This document shows, piece after piece, positions 11,236-25,315 of a DNA stretch of 64,000 bases. Under the pieces are notes generated by a model, which was given only the letters and a program-made list of their open reading frames with translations, ran no database searches and was not told the origin of the DNA. The DNA lies in the NCBI GenBank assembly GCA_964016885.1, contig OZ024740.1, positions 205,265,476 through 205,329,475 of the forward strand. Direction: 5' to 3'. The position numbers and the translations under genes are program-made. Origin of the DNA: Eledone cirrhosa (taxonomy: Eukaryota; Mollusca; Cephalopoda; Octopoda; Eledonidae). Within the stretch, counting starts at the first letter, position 1. Every line of letters starts with the position of its first letter.

Positions 11236-12585
11236 ATTTTTTTTATTATTACCGTAGAAAAGATAAAACAACCAAAAATCATATGAACATAAACATTGTT
11301 TTAATTATAGAATCAGTTTTTTTTGTACATCTATGTATGAGAAAAATATTCAAAGAATTATTCAGTGAATGTTTGCCAACTTTTGACTCACTCAGCTGTA
11401 TCAAAACAACTTTTAGACAACAACTAAATACAATGATCAGGTGATATATTTTTATTTTTAGTTTTGTTTTTAGTTTTATCTACTCCGGTTATATTTGAAG
11501 CTGATACATCAAATGGACATAAAATCCCTCTGTAACCCTTTTGATACCAAACCATTTGAAACTGCCCATTGTTTTATGATTCAATTTTTTTTCTCCATTT
11601 TATGTTTAATATCTATTTAAAACTCTTGCATCATAATTTTATGTAAGAACCTTTCTTAAGTTATGTTTCAAACACCAGATTAATAATGAGAAAGTTAGTA
11701 ATATTACTAACCTCTTCCCTTGCAAATTCTCAATGACTTTTGAAAATTATCCGAAAATCATAGGCAGTGTGTTTCATTAGGAATATGGTAATGAAAGGGC
11801 TGATATAATAATTGCTTTATCTGCTTCATTTATTTTGTTACAGTTACTTTACTCTGTAATTTGACAACATTCTTGACAAAATATATGTTCCCCAACCTGA
11901 TTTTGATAAACGTGTTTGCTATTTCAGATGATTATCAATGAAAGTCTATTTCTTACAAACGTATGTTGGGGTACTCTACTCCATGTATATATTTATGAAA
12001 ACAACTGCACCAGCACATATAAATATATTTAAGTGTAGATACACTTAACATGTTTTATATGTATGTATTTTAAGTGACATGAGTTTTGAATGACAATTTG
12101 TTTTGCCATCATCTTGAAGCTGCCAAAAGTCACAATTTGAAAATTAGATGATTTACAAGAAGAATGGTGGTGATAGGGCTAACATTTTATTGAAAACAAA
12201 TTTTTATAATTTTTTTTCTGATAATACTAGTCAAACACCAACATTTCTTTTGCCTTTCCAGAAAGTGATTAGTTTACATTTAACAACCATTTTTTTTTTT
12301 TTTTTACTTAATTTCTATATCACTCGTTCAGAAGTGAAATGGTAAAAATGTATTTAAAACATACTTTAAATGTTGCATTTGATATTTTTGGAATCAAATT
12401 TCACCAAAAATATTTTGATTTGTTCATTCTCTTCCTCCATCTTTTCTTTTTTATTGGGGGTGGGATGGGGTGAGGAAATAGTTGTTAATGAATATGGTAG
12501 TATGAAACATCACATTTGTTTTGTTTTGTCTTTTAAACTCTCCCCTGCCCCTAATAAAGCATGAATCTATGAGATTTGCTGTTGG
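11236..12585. other. AT-rich non-coding region downstream of the receptor gene
   Basis: No coding exon is visible. A diverged MITE-like copy lies at about 11536-11797 (CCCTTTTGATACCAAACCAT at one end, AATGAAAGGG at the other). This interval should hold the 3' untranslated region of the minus-strand receptor gene. Reverse-strand AATAAA candidates exist, for example near 12184-12190, but none can be chosen with confidence. Confidence 0.5.
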
Positions 12586-12750
12586 TTAGTCTGACCCTTC
12601 CTCATCTGTGTCTGAGCTTCGACCACCTCTCTGTGCTTTCTTCTTTCTGATCTCTTCCAAAGTAGCTTCCACTGTGTCTTCATAATGAGAAGCCAGTAAT
12701 GACAATACGTCCTTGTGGGTGCAGTAATAGAGGAAGAACATGAAGAAATT
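12586..12750 (-). CDS. Receptor exon 9: end of TM7 and cytoplasmic tail, stop
   Basis: 165 bp from the acceptor TTTCTATTTCAG to TAA. It encodes NFFMFFLYYCTHKDVLSLLA, then a charged tail with EEIRKKKAQRGGRSS and an acidic end. Reading upstream past the acceptor gives a longer open frame to 12861, but that part is intronic. Confidence 0.9.
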   Translation of the reverse strand, partial: NFFMFFLYYCTHKDVLSLLASHYEDTVEATLEEIRKKKAQRGGRSSDTDEEGSD

Positions 12751-15588
12751 CTGAAATAGAAAATGAAAAAAAGAACATTCCATTATTTGTAGACGTTTAT
12801 CAAGTATGAGAGAGATTTTTGCAGAGGAGAGAATTATTATTCCATCATCTTCATTTTCCATACTAGCATGGGTTAGATGGGCTTTTGCAGTCTATGACTA
12901 TATGGATCGGAGAACTATATTTTGCTTATTCATTCCATTTTAGCCATGGTTTCTATGACTGGGTGCTTTTCCTAACACTAACCACTATACAGAGTGTACT
13001 GGGTGCATTTTATCATGAAACTAGTATCATTACTTTACAGAGTATAATGAGTGCATTTTATCTTGGGGCACCCAACATTATCCCTTTACAGAGTGTACTA
13101 GGTGCATTTTAACATAATGCCAGCATTACCACTTTAATTGTGTCTTACATTATTTTTGGCAAGCTTTCTTCTGTCTGGATACTCATCCTATCACCGACCC
13201 CTTTACAGTGAGAACTGGGTACATTTAACTGTGCCACCCACACTAGAGAGGTTGTTTAATAGGATTTAGAGGTCCTCTGTACACTGTATCAGTTTTTATT
13301 CAGAATGACTGCTCTCGTAGATGGGTTGCTTTCGTTATGACTGTGCAGTCTCATTTTATTCAGAGTGATTGCTTTCCTAGATGAGCTACCTTTCTTTGAA
13401 GCTTACGAAGTCCATGCCTGGCCCATACATTTTTATCTCTTTGGAGTTACTGCTCTCCTAGACAGGTTGCCTTTCCTGTGACCTCATCTACCCACAAGAT
13501 ATCTGCGAATACATGCAGACATGCTAACAAAATCAGAAAACAGTACAGTTCCCATTCGTAAACATTTTTTCATGCTCAGAGTTGCTAAAGCATGGAGCAA
13601 GCTACCTGCATCCTTCAAAACTTCCATGCTTTTTGAAATTTGCCAACACTACACCTGATATTCCTCCTCCACACACACACACACATGTGTGTGTGTGTCT
13701 GTATGTATATCATGATTCATACACTGTTCACTTTCCCGACATCTGTACATTGTTTCATGTACTATACATGTACCTTTGATGAGTTGTAGTGCACTTGAGC
13801 ACTACACAATAATTTTCATTATTATTATTATTATACAAATTATAGCAAGTTAATACATTAATTATACAAATTATAGTCTATTAATAGATTAATTATACAA
13901 AGGTGAGCTTTAACTTTCATCCTTATGGGGTCGATAAAATAAAGTACCAGTAATGTATTGGGGTCGATTTAATCAACTTTCCCTTTCCCCCCAAAAGTGT
14001 TCGCCTTGTGCCTAAATCAGAAAGATTGGTGGATTGGCAGTATCAGTAGAGGGTCAGACGTCATGCTTTCCAGCATAGTTACGTCCCTTTACGATCCGAG
14101 TTCAAATCCCGCCGAGGTTGACTTTGCCTTTCATCCTTATGGGGTCGATAAAATAAAGTACCAGTAATGCACTGGGAAATTGCTGGCCTTGTGCCTAAAG
14201 TAGAAACAATTATTATTGAATTGGCAGTATTGGTAGAGGGTCGGACGTCATGCTTTGACGCATAGAGTAGAAACAATTATTATCATTATCATCCTCGTCG
14301 ATTTAATGTCAGCTTTCCATGCTGGCAAGTTCTAATCTTGGTGAGGTTAGCTTTGCCCTTCATCCTTACGGGGTCGATAAAATAAAGTATCACTGGATTT
14401 AACCGACTTTGATAATGAAAATAATAATAGTAGTAAAGAATCAGAAAAATATAGATGTCACTTAGTTGAGTTAAACATTGCCATCAGTGAAGTAAAATTA
14501 TAATTACCGTATATGCTGGCGTACAAGTCGACATTTTGGGCCTAAAAATATCTCTCCAAACCACGGGTCGACTTGTCCGCCGAATATATAATGTGAACCT
14601 TTGCGACTGAGGGGCAAACAGTGAAACTGCCTGCCTAACACTTGTTGTACACCACTTATCATAACTCTAGCAGCCCACCACAATTATTTCCTACTGAATC
14701 TCATATTTGTTATGTCTATTTAACGTAGAGATTATAATAATTGTTTCTACTTTTTGGCACAAGGCCAGCAATAACCCAGTGCATTACTGGTACTTTATTT
14801 TATCGACCCCGTAAGGATGAAAGGCAAAGTTAACCTCGGCAGGATTTAAACTCAGAATGGCAAGGGCCATAACTCTATGCATCAAAGCATATTGTCCGCC
14901 CCTCTACCGATACTGCCAATCCACTGCCGTAGAGATTATAATAATATCAATGACTTGGGTAGGGTAGGCTTCCATAGGTTCGTTAAGGTTAGGTAAGGCT
15001 GGTTTACTCGGTGAATTAGAACTCACTTGAGACTGGAGTGTTTTAGAAGTGTCTTAGCCTTTAGCGCGCCACTAAACTTTTTGAATTATTTCCCCTGCAA
15101 TTGCCTTATTTTTGAGGGGTCGTCTTATCCAGCGAATATAGGCCTAAACCTGAATTACACCTCAGAATTTTAGGGGTTGACCTATGCCCCAGATCGACTT
15201 GCACACCGGCATATATGGTAGTTCAATAAATAGGCACCATTGTAGCATATCACATGGTAGATGGAAAATGTGTGTTTGTGTATATCATGACTCATACACT
15301 GTTCACTTTCCTGACTTTTGTACATTATTCTATGTACTATACATGCACCTTTGATGAATTGTAGTGCACCTGAGCATATTTTCATTATTATTATTATAAT
15401 TGTTTCTATTTTTGGCACAAGGCCAGCAATTATCCCAGTGTATTACTGGTACTTTATTTTATCGACCTCTTAAGGATGAAAGGTAAAGTCAACCTCGGCG
15501 GGATTTGAACTCAGACCATAAAGGGCCGTAACTCTTTGCTGCAAAGCATGGTGTCAGACCCTCTACCGATACTGCCAATCCACTGCCC

Positions 15589-15622
<34 letters not shown>

Positions 15623-18600
15623 ATGGCGGTGGATTGGCAGTATCAGTAGAGGGTCGGACGCCATGCTTTGCAGCACAGAGTTACGGCCCTTTACGGTCTG
15701 AGTTCAAATCCCGCTGAGGTTAACTTTGCCTTTCAACCTTATGGGGTTGATACAATAAAGTACCAGTAATACACTGGGATAATTGCTGGCCTTGTGTCAA
15801 AAGTAGAAACAATTATTATTAGTATCATAATTATATCAGTGTGACAGTGTTTTGAATTACTGGTACAATCAGTCAGACAAGCTTCCAAACTGTTTCACTC
15901 TAAGTTATATAATGTAAAATAAATAAGGACAATTATTGTATACAGTGCTCAGGTGCACTGTACGTAATAATTTTCATTGTTTTTGTTTATTATGACAGCA
16001 AAACAAATGAAATATTCAATCAAATTAATGATAGACAAAGTTGGTAAGCATTGGTAAGCAAAGTTGAAAGCAAAACAATGGACTGTTAAGCAAAAGCAGA
16101 AAAGAATTTAGGTATGTTTTTAACAGGATTTTCCATGTTTGTAAATATGGTAAAGTATTAAATAATTTATAAGATACTGACCTGTGGTCCTGCGGTTAAG
16201 ATGAACAGCCAACCAAAAGGAAGTGTACCATAGCCAGTGAGAGGAATCAAACCAAACAACCAACCGGTTCCAAACAGATGAATTTCACCAATGAATGTGA
16301 CAACAATATTCCTGTAAAGAGTCATGAGAGAAACTAATGTAGGTACACTTGGGTAGAGTTAACCTGTGGTAGATTGGTGGTGCGGTGGGGTGAGGTGGAG
16401 GGAAGGATGAGTGGGTTGTAGCCAGTGGCCTCATACTGGAGATACACTTGGGTAGAGTTCACCTGTGGTAGATTGGTGGTGGGGTGAGTTGTAGCCAGGG
16501 TCTCCATATTGAAGATACATTTAGTGTTAACCCGTGGTAGATTGGTAGTGGGGTGGGGAAGGATGTGTAGGTTGTGACCAGGGGCCTCACAATGTAGGTA
16601 CACTTAGCTAGTATTAACCAGCGGTATATTGGGGTAAGGGGTAGTGTGAGGATGACTGAGCTGTAGTCAAGGGCCCCACAATATTTAAAGGACCCCCAAA
16701 TCAATGTATTTGCTGTCATAAAAAATATGCAAGGGCCCAGATGAAAATTTCAGCCAGGGGCCCATACAAACTTAATCCATTCCTGGTGCTATCCCTTTTG
16801 ATATTAAACCATTCAAGACAGCCCCAGGTTCTAAGATATAAAACCTCTCATTCTAAGATGTCTATATTTAAATTAAAACCTTCCATTATAATTTTAAGTA
16901 AGAACTTTTTGTTGTTCCAAATACCAACTTAATAATAAAAAAGTTAATTTATGTTACTCCCAAATCTTGATTATTTTCAAAGTTTATTTTATTAGAAATA
17001 TGGTTAGTAATGGGTTAAATAAGATTATAAGATACATAACATGTTTTCTTAAAACACTTTCTAAGGTTTCCAAATAATTTTGAAACTAAGCAAGAATTTG
17101 GGGTGATACATACATTCATACATACAATTTCATATATTTTGATTTATGAATGTATGTATAGTATATTTGATAATATACTGTATGTTTAATTAAAAACATT
17201 TTGAAGAGTATTCACTATGAATTTTTAAAGTAGTGACTATGTCACTTATTCTCAGCAAAAACAAAAGGCAGTAATCGACAGTCCTGTTTCTCACTTGTTA
17301 GCAGTTATCAAGACTACTCACTCCTTCGCTTCTGCCGAGAACTACAGAAGATGGATTCTTATGGAATAAACAGAGCGGTTGCCGGTCCAGCAAAAATTAG
17401 GTATTAGTATTGGTGCTCTGAAATAACGATGTATATATGAATGTATATATAGTATATTTGATTTATATTTATTTGTCAGTAAAGCTATCTATGTTAACCT
17501 TTTAAACACCAAACCACATAAAACTATCTCATTAAATTGTTCAAATTTCAATTCAAATCATGAACTGAAAATAATTATTATATGACAGATAATATTAGAT
17601 TTCAGTAGTTGAATATTAATCTTTTATTATTAATTCTTAACATTCTGTAATGATTTCACAAAAATATCTAAAAACAGGTTTGTTAATTCAAATGTTTATA
17701 GTATCTTTACTAGTGGACAGATCATAGTGAAAATTTGCAATAAACTAAAGTAATGACTAATTATGAATATGATATCATCATAGCGATGTTTTCTACTTGC
17801 TAGGAGAATTTTGCTAATGTGGTTTCTTGTGGTACAGGACATTAGGAGTGAAATTAAAAGGTGAGGGTGGTGAGTTGGTAGAATCATTAGAATGTCTGTG
17901 AAACTGCTTTGTAGCATTTAGTTATGAATTTTTAGGTTCTAAGTTCAAATCCTGCTGAGGTCAACTTTGCCTTCCATCCTTCCGAGCTCAATAAATTCAA
18001 GTACCAGTCAAGTACTAGGGTTGATATAATCAACTTTCTTCTTCCATCAAATTGCTGTGCCTAAATGGGAAATCCTTAAATTAAAAGGTAATTATTTCAT
18101 TAAACCTCTTCTAATTTGTTTTATTGGTTTCAGTCATTAAACTGCAGCGATGCTGGTGTCTTGTCAATAAACTGCAGCGATGCTGGTGTCTTGTCAATAA
18201 ACTACAGCGATACTGGTGTCTTGCTCTAGTCAATCATCTTGATCTCAGTACTACTTATTTTTTCATATCTGGTACTTAATTCATTGATCTTTTTTGTCAA
18301 ACTGCTAAAATATGGAGGCCAACTTCATAGGAAGACCTTTTCCATGCCTGCTATCAGGAATGTACCTAGGGTTTTCCTCTCTTCAGGGAGGTGCATTCTC
18401 ATGAGGTGGAAAGAATACTTTGCTGATCTCCTAAACCTGGTCACAACAGCATTTTCTGATGTACATGAGATGCATCAAGGAGCGATGACTAACTCTCAGA
18501 GACTGAGGTCACCAGAGCAATTAAAGAGCTCAAATGTGGCAAAGGCCTCTGGGGAGAATGAAATCCAACCCAAGATGTTAAAAACCTTAAATATAAAAAG

Positions 18601-21600
18601 TGTTTTCTGGCTGACTCATGTGTGCCAGATGACCTGGTACCAAAGCAATGGCAATCAGGAGTGATAATCACAATTTTCAAAAAGGGAGACAAGTGGGATT
18701 GCTCTAAGGTATATGACTGCCTTCCACAGGACTTATTGTGGAATATTCTGTGGGAGTATGAGATTAATGGACATCTTTTTGTTACCTTGAAGTCCCTATA
18801 TGAATGCCCTAGTATTTGTGTTCAGATAAATGGTGCTAAGTCAAAACCATTCAATGTGGGTTCTGAACTCTCCCAAGGATGCGTACAATCATCTCTCTTG
18901 TTCATAATCTTCATGAACAGGATTGACATGCACAGCCAGGTTGGAAGTGGTATCAAGACCGGTGTGTATAGAATCAGCTGGCTTGAATTTGCAGATGAAT
19001 ATGGTACTGCTTAGCTTGTAGGAAAGGGATCTCCAGCATATACTGGACAGGTTTGCTGCTGAATACTGCACAGCAAGAATGGAAATTAGTGCTGCGAAGA
19101 CTGAGACAATCATCCTCTCAATGAAGCCTGTGCAGTTCACTCTACATATGAATGGAGTTCCATGTGTAATGGAAGGTAGGAGGCTGAATTAAATGTAAGA
19201 ATTGCAGGAGTTGGTGTAGTAATGTGCCAGCTTCAGCATTTGGTCTTCAGAAAAAGAGAGGCACTATTTTCAATTCAGTATTTGTGCCAACCCTTACTTA
19301 TGGTGATGAATCTTGGGTAATGACCAAATGAATACGATTGCAAATATGAGTAGTTGAAATGGAGTTCCTCTAAAGGGTCTTTTGAGTAATGTTACTTGAT
19401 AGGGTGTGTAGCCCAGAGAGTCTCTCCAGGTAGAGCTGCTACTTCTCTGAATTGAGCAATCACAGATCTGACACTATGGACATGAATAATCAGAATGTCC
19501 AAGGAAGTAATCACTGGACAAATTTTACAGGCCAAGCCAACAGGCAAGAGATACAGAGGTTGACCCTGAGCCAGAAGGTTGGATAATATCCATGAACTCG
19601 ATTAGATTCACTTGGGGATCTAGCCAGATCAATTGGAGATGGTTGCTTCCGATAGAACCTGCTGGAAGGCATCTGAAGACTCTGTCCCCATGACCCTCTC
19701 AGGAATAAGTGGGCAAAGAGAAGATGTATGGTAAAGAAACATAAAAAAAAAACCCATAGTGGATGATGATTCATCTGAAAATGTTGGGGCTGGAGAGAAA
19801 GTTTCACTATTAAAACCTCTACATACTTTTCTTTTCCCTTTTATTTAATGATGACTTACGTTAGTTTATGTTTCATGGATCTTCTTTCTTCTTTCTCACA
19901 ATCTTTCTTCCATCGGTTCCACAGAGATAGTACGAAAACCAAATGATTAAACTAAAGTGAAAGAAAAATATGAAAGAATCGTAAGAGAATTTCTTATTTT
20001 AATTTTCAATGTTAGATCAATTATAGGAATTAAAAAAATTAACTCTTTTGATATCAAAACACTCAAAGCTATTCCTGGCTCTATAAAGAAATTTATTTGT
20101 TTTCAAGTGTTAATGTTTAAATTAAAACCTTCCAATATATTTTTTTGTTAGAATCTTTACTGACGTTTGGCCCTGAAGGAAAGGAACCAATCAGATTGGA
20201 CCAAGGAAATTATTGGTCTTTTCATTGCTAATACTTATCTGCTCGTCATAAATTTTAGAAGAAGGAACCAGATTTGAATGCAGAATGTATAGAACTGGAT
20301 CAGATACTGCAAAGCATCCCACCTGACTTTAACAATTCCACAAACCCACTGTACATGAACTTGTACTTTATTTTTCCTAAGTTTTTTATTATTTTCAATA
20401 TTAACTGAAAATCAGAGAAAGGCACTCTTCTTAGTGCTTGGGCCACAATAAAATGCACCCAGTACATCCAGTAAGGTGGTTGGTGATAGTAAGGGTATCC
20501 AGCTGTAGAAACCATGCCAAAAGAAGGATCAAGAGGACTCTTCAGTTGTATCAAGAGCACAACACCCTCTCTAGTGTTGATTATCTACACTATAAATGCA
20601 TCCAATTCACCCTTTAAAGTCATTAGTGATAGGAAGGGCATCCAGCCCTATAAAACCTACCTATCAAACAAAAGGTTGAGGGGACTCTTCATGTGTCAAA
20701 GACATGACAACCTTCCTAGCATTGGTGTCCACTTAGTAGAGTGTGGAAATGTATGTAAGTGAAGTGCAGGCCCACAGACTATGTGAGAGGTCACCACAGT
20801 TGTATGTGAGATGTGGACCCCAGGCCCATCTGAGAGGTTGCCACAGTTGTGTATGAGATGTGGACTCCTGGCCCAACTGTGTGGTTAGTAGCTCTGATTA
20901 AGTACTGACTTGGTCCATGATGACCTGTCCAGCTTTTGCTAGCAGGGAAAACAGATATTAAATGATGATGAGTGTACAGGTAAGTGGATTTGCTGAATTT
21001 TATATCATTACAGCAGTTGTTTTTACTTCAGGATGTTTCTACAGCTAAATATTGAAGCATGAATTAGGAGGAAAATAATGTAGTATAGTTAATAAAAATC
21101 ATTGTGAGATATGTAATAAATAACTGATAAGTTTCAGTAAGCCAGTACAATGTGGTAGAAATATATAAAGAGCAAAGGATGAAAAATAAAACAAGATAGA
21201 AGAACAGTGATTGTTCGTTTTTTTTTTTTTTTGAAAAGAGGGTAATAGCTCTGAAATATCGTTGAAATATTCTGGTTAAAACAGTGATAAATTATGACAT
21301 ACATGTGTACAACAATCAAAACAACTTTTTCTAGTTTGTCAACTACCTCATTCTCTGATGGTCACCATCATGTTGGACCAAGGAAGTAATGTTTCCATTA
21401 GTCTTTCCAGTGCTGATAATGTATGTCAGCAGAAGAAACATGAAATAAAGTATTTTGTTCAAGAATACAATGCCTCACTTGGTCCAGGAAACAAACCCAT
21501 GACCTTATGAGCATGAGTCTAACACTTTAACTTATAGGTCACATGCCTTCACCTCTGATGGTGAGAACATATTAAAATAAAACCAGAAGAATGTCCTACT

Positions 21601-24600
21601 AATTGTTAGTGATTTCATCACCTGTTTGATGTGAGTGATGTCCACATAACAAAATGACACAACAACAGATAAATACCAATTTTTCTACTTACACAAAGAA
21701 TACAATAGACAGGTCCCATGAAGATCCATTGTGTCCAGTCTGTGAGCCAGCATCTGTAATAAAACCAACCAGTTAAATAAAATACAAGACAATAAAGACA
21801 CTTAACCCTTTAGTATTTAAACCGGCTGTATCCAGCCATAACTCTTTTGCTTATTGATACAGTAGTTTAAATTGTAGTGTGGTGACCCCATAATTTTAAC
21901 AGAAAAAGCCCCCAAAATTTGATTTTTATATATATTTTAAATTTCATAATTTCAATATCAATTCTAATTTTGATTTTGAAGATATTTTTACAATTCTTTT
22001 TTTAAAAATTAATCAAATATCTCGCTGTTATTGTTTAAAGAAACAGTGTGAATGACTGAGTCAAAGAGTTATTTGGTAAAGGCAATGAGATTTAATCTCC
22101 TTTATAACAGTTGGGTTCCCTAATTGTAAAACAGTACCATTGCTAAGCTGGAGTGTATTACCACAGGAAAGCTCAATTGTGTATAATCTTCTTCTTCTGT
22201 ACCTCTCACTCCTCCTCACCTCCTTCCTCCTATGCACCCAGTATCCCCTGTAAGATGGTTGGTGACAGGAAGAGTATCTAGCTATAGAAACCATGCCAAA
22301 TATGGAAAGTATGAACAAGATGTAGTCACCTGATCAGTCTAGCTTCAGAACGTGATGACATCCTGTTCAACCCAAGCTATAAAAATGATGATGATGATGG
22401 TGGTGGTGGTGGTGGTGGTGGTGATGATGATGATTACAAACAGATTTAAACTATGAATTCTGAGATATAGTTAGAAAGTATTTACTTACATTTTTCCATT
22501 GATGAGATTATCAGGGTAATATATGACAATTGGTATAATACCAGCCCATGGTATACCATAACCCACTATCATGTACATAATACGCCGAAAATGTTTACTT
22601 CCATGGATTCCTATCGTACACTGGACAAACATGACCAAAGAAAAGAAGACTTTAAACATACATAGTTAAATATTTTAAAACATTTTCAAACAGAAATACA
22701 CACATATATTGAATTAGAATTATTTAGGGCAAATGTTAGCAATGGAGACTTCTGCTATCCTTGGCCCTAGAAATACCTCCCTGCTCACCACCATTGGCAC
22801 GGAGTTGGCTACCCACAGGTGTGAGCCTCGCGAGCTAGAATGACTCTTCCAATGTGTCTCCCTCATCATCCTCCAGGGAAAAAAACCTTCTCTATTCTGT
22901 CCATTGGGGCCACGGGGTGGTCAGCGCATGGGTTCCCATTTGCATATAATAGTGAGAGATGGGGAGAACGAGAGATACAGAGGCAGTGAATGAAAGAGAG
23001 AGAACATCAACACACACACACGCTCTTGATAAGTCAAAGAAAGTTGTGAAGAGTGAAAATTCTATTGGTCAATCAACTTTCTTGTAGTAATAACAATAAT
23101 AAAAATAATCACTAAATGTAGAACTGTAAATTCAAGTTTTTTTACACATCTACAGATACAAAACTTTGGAGACCTCCAAACTAGTAAATCCATCCCTTGT
23201 GGATGCATTATTCACTAAGCATTTATTCCCTCCTGTGTGTCTATATGGATCACTTTGTGAAGCTCCAATTTAAATGTTTTCATTTCATAAGACATTAATA
23301 TTGGCAAATACAGTTACTTTCAATTTCTGAACTTTTATCAGCATTTTCTGAGTGGAAGAGTAATTTTTGGTCTTTTGAAAACATGAAAACTGTTGAATTT
23401 ATTTAGAATAGATTTCCTGTTTGCCTCACTGTTTGCAACCTGGTTACAAACACAGTTCCACTGCAGTTCCCGGGTTACAAACAGTGTGACGAAAATCTTG
23501 ACAGCAAGAAATAAATGATAAATATAGAGAGAATTTAGTAGCTTTCATATATTTTTGAATGACTAAAATGATTCTTCCATGATGTAATTGCTTTAGTTTG
23601 AACGCATGGTCTCAGATCAAGACACTTGTCAAACAACAATAACTCCAAAATTCATCAAAATATAAAATATAAGTTACTCACATCTGCTAACTTCCAACAG
23701 GCATAAAGAAACATCCAACTAAATGAAGACGTATACAGGAACACTATCGCCACCGTTGCAGCTATACAGAAGGACTGTAATGAGAATTAAGAATAAAATA
23801 AAACAAAAAACAAACAAAAAACAAAAGACAAAACACAACAAAAAACAAAACACAAAACACAAAACAAAAAGAATAGAATAAAACAAAATAAAATAAAAAT
23901 AATAATATCAACATAATTCCAGGTGTTATCAGAGCTTTGGACTGAATACCACTAAAACTGAGAAACAAATAGACCTTGAATCACATTGGTGTCAGGTAGT
24001 GTACATATACAATGTATTGTCTGTCTAAGGTCCTTGTGGAGTCTTGACAAGTAATAAAAGATCCATATATTATCATATGTACTGTGCAGACCCTCAATAA
24101 TAATATTTTTTTGTAAGGTATCTCTAGCAATCAGTTGCTAGGTGAAGTGTTAATTGGCCTTATTGGTTGCTAGGTGAAGTGTTAATTGGCCTCATCAGTT
24201 GCTAGGTGAAGTGTTAATTGGCCTCACCAGTTGCTAAGTGAAATGTTAATTGGCCTCACCAGTTGCTAAGTGAAATGTTAATTGGCCTCATTGGTTGCTA
24301 GGTGAAGTGTTAATTGGCCTCACCAGTTGCTAGGTGAAGTGTTAATTGGCCACATCAGTTGCTAGGTGAAGTGTTAATTGGCCTCATCAGTTGTTAGGTG
24401 AAGTGTTAATTGGCCTCACCAGTTGCTAAGTGAAATGTTAATTGGCCTCATTGGTTGCTAGGTGAAGTGTTAATTGGCCTCATCAGTTGCTAGGTGAAGT
24501 GTTAATTGGCCTCATCAGTTGCTAGGTGAAGTGTTAATTGGCCTCATCAGTTGCTAGGTGAAGTGTTAATTGGCCTCACCAGTTGCTAGGTGAAGTGTTA

Positions 24601-25019
24601 ATTGGCCTCATTGGTTGCTAGGTGAAGTGTTAATTGGCCTCAGAACCCTGATCTGAGAGACTCAGTATATTGTGCAGGATTCTGGCAGTGTTAGTGATGG
24701 TAGAAATTTGGGCACTGCCTATGAAGTCAGGGATCCCAAGTCTTTTGATGAAAGACATAAGTCATTTAGGGACCATATCATTACATCTGATGAAGGTATT
24801 TCGATATGATCAGTACTGGTACTTTATTTTATCAACTCAAGGATTAAAGGCAAAGCTAACCTCAACATGGTTTGAACTCAGAATGTAAAAGGCCGTAACT
24901 CTATACTGCAAAGCATGTTGTCCGACTCTCTACCGATACTGCCAACTGCCAATCGACCACCGTAGTTATATAGTTATAGTTTTATATATATATATAAAGC
25001 AGGGAAAAGCGGACGTAAA

Positions 25020-25116
<97 letters not shown>

Positions 25117-25280
25117 ATTCTACAGGACTAGAACTGTTTCATTCTTTAGAAATCATCAGGAATCTAAAGAATGAAACAGTTCTAGTCCTGTAGAATCTCA
25201 TCTATATTAAAACTTTTATACTCTGCAATGTATTGAGTACCTTACTTACTGTGGTTACCTCCGATTCAACCCGGAATAAC

Positions 25281-25315
<35 letters not shown>

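Noticed and set aside
12751..12861. N-terminal extension of the last receptor exon
   Set aside because: A good acceptor at 12751-12752 and exact phase with exon 8 show this part is intron.
24130..24640. CRISPR-like array
   Set aside because: Units are contiguous 32-bp repeats without unique spacers, in an animal intron.
24790..24815. CTGATGAAGGT as a hammerhead core
   Set aside because: No GAAA follows; the nearest is CGATAT.
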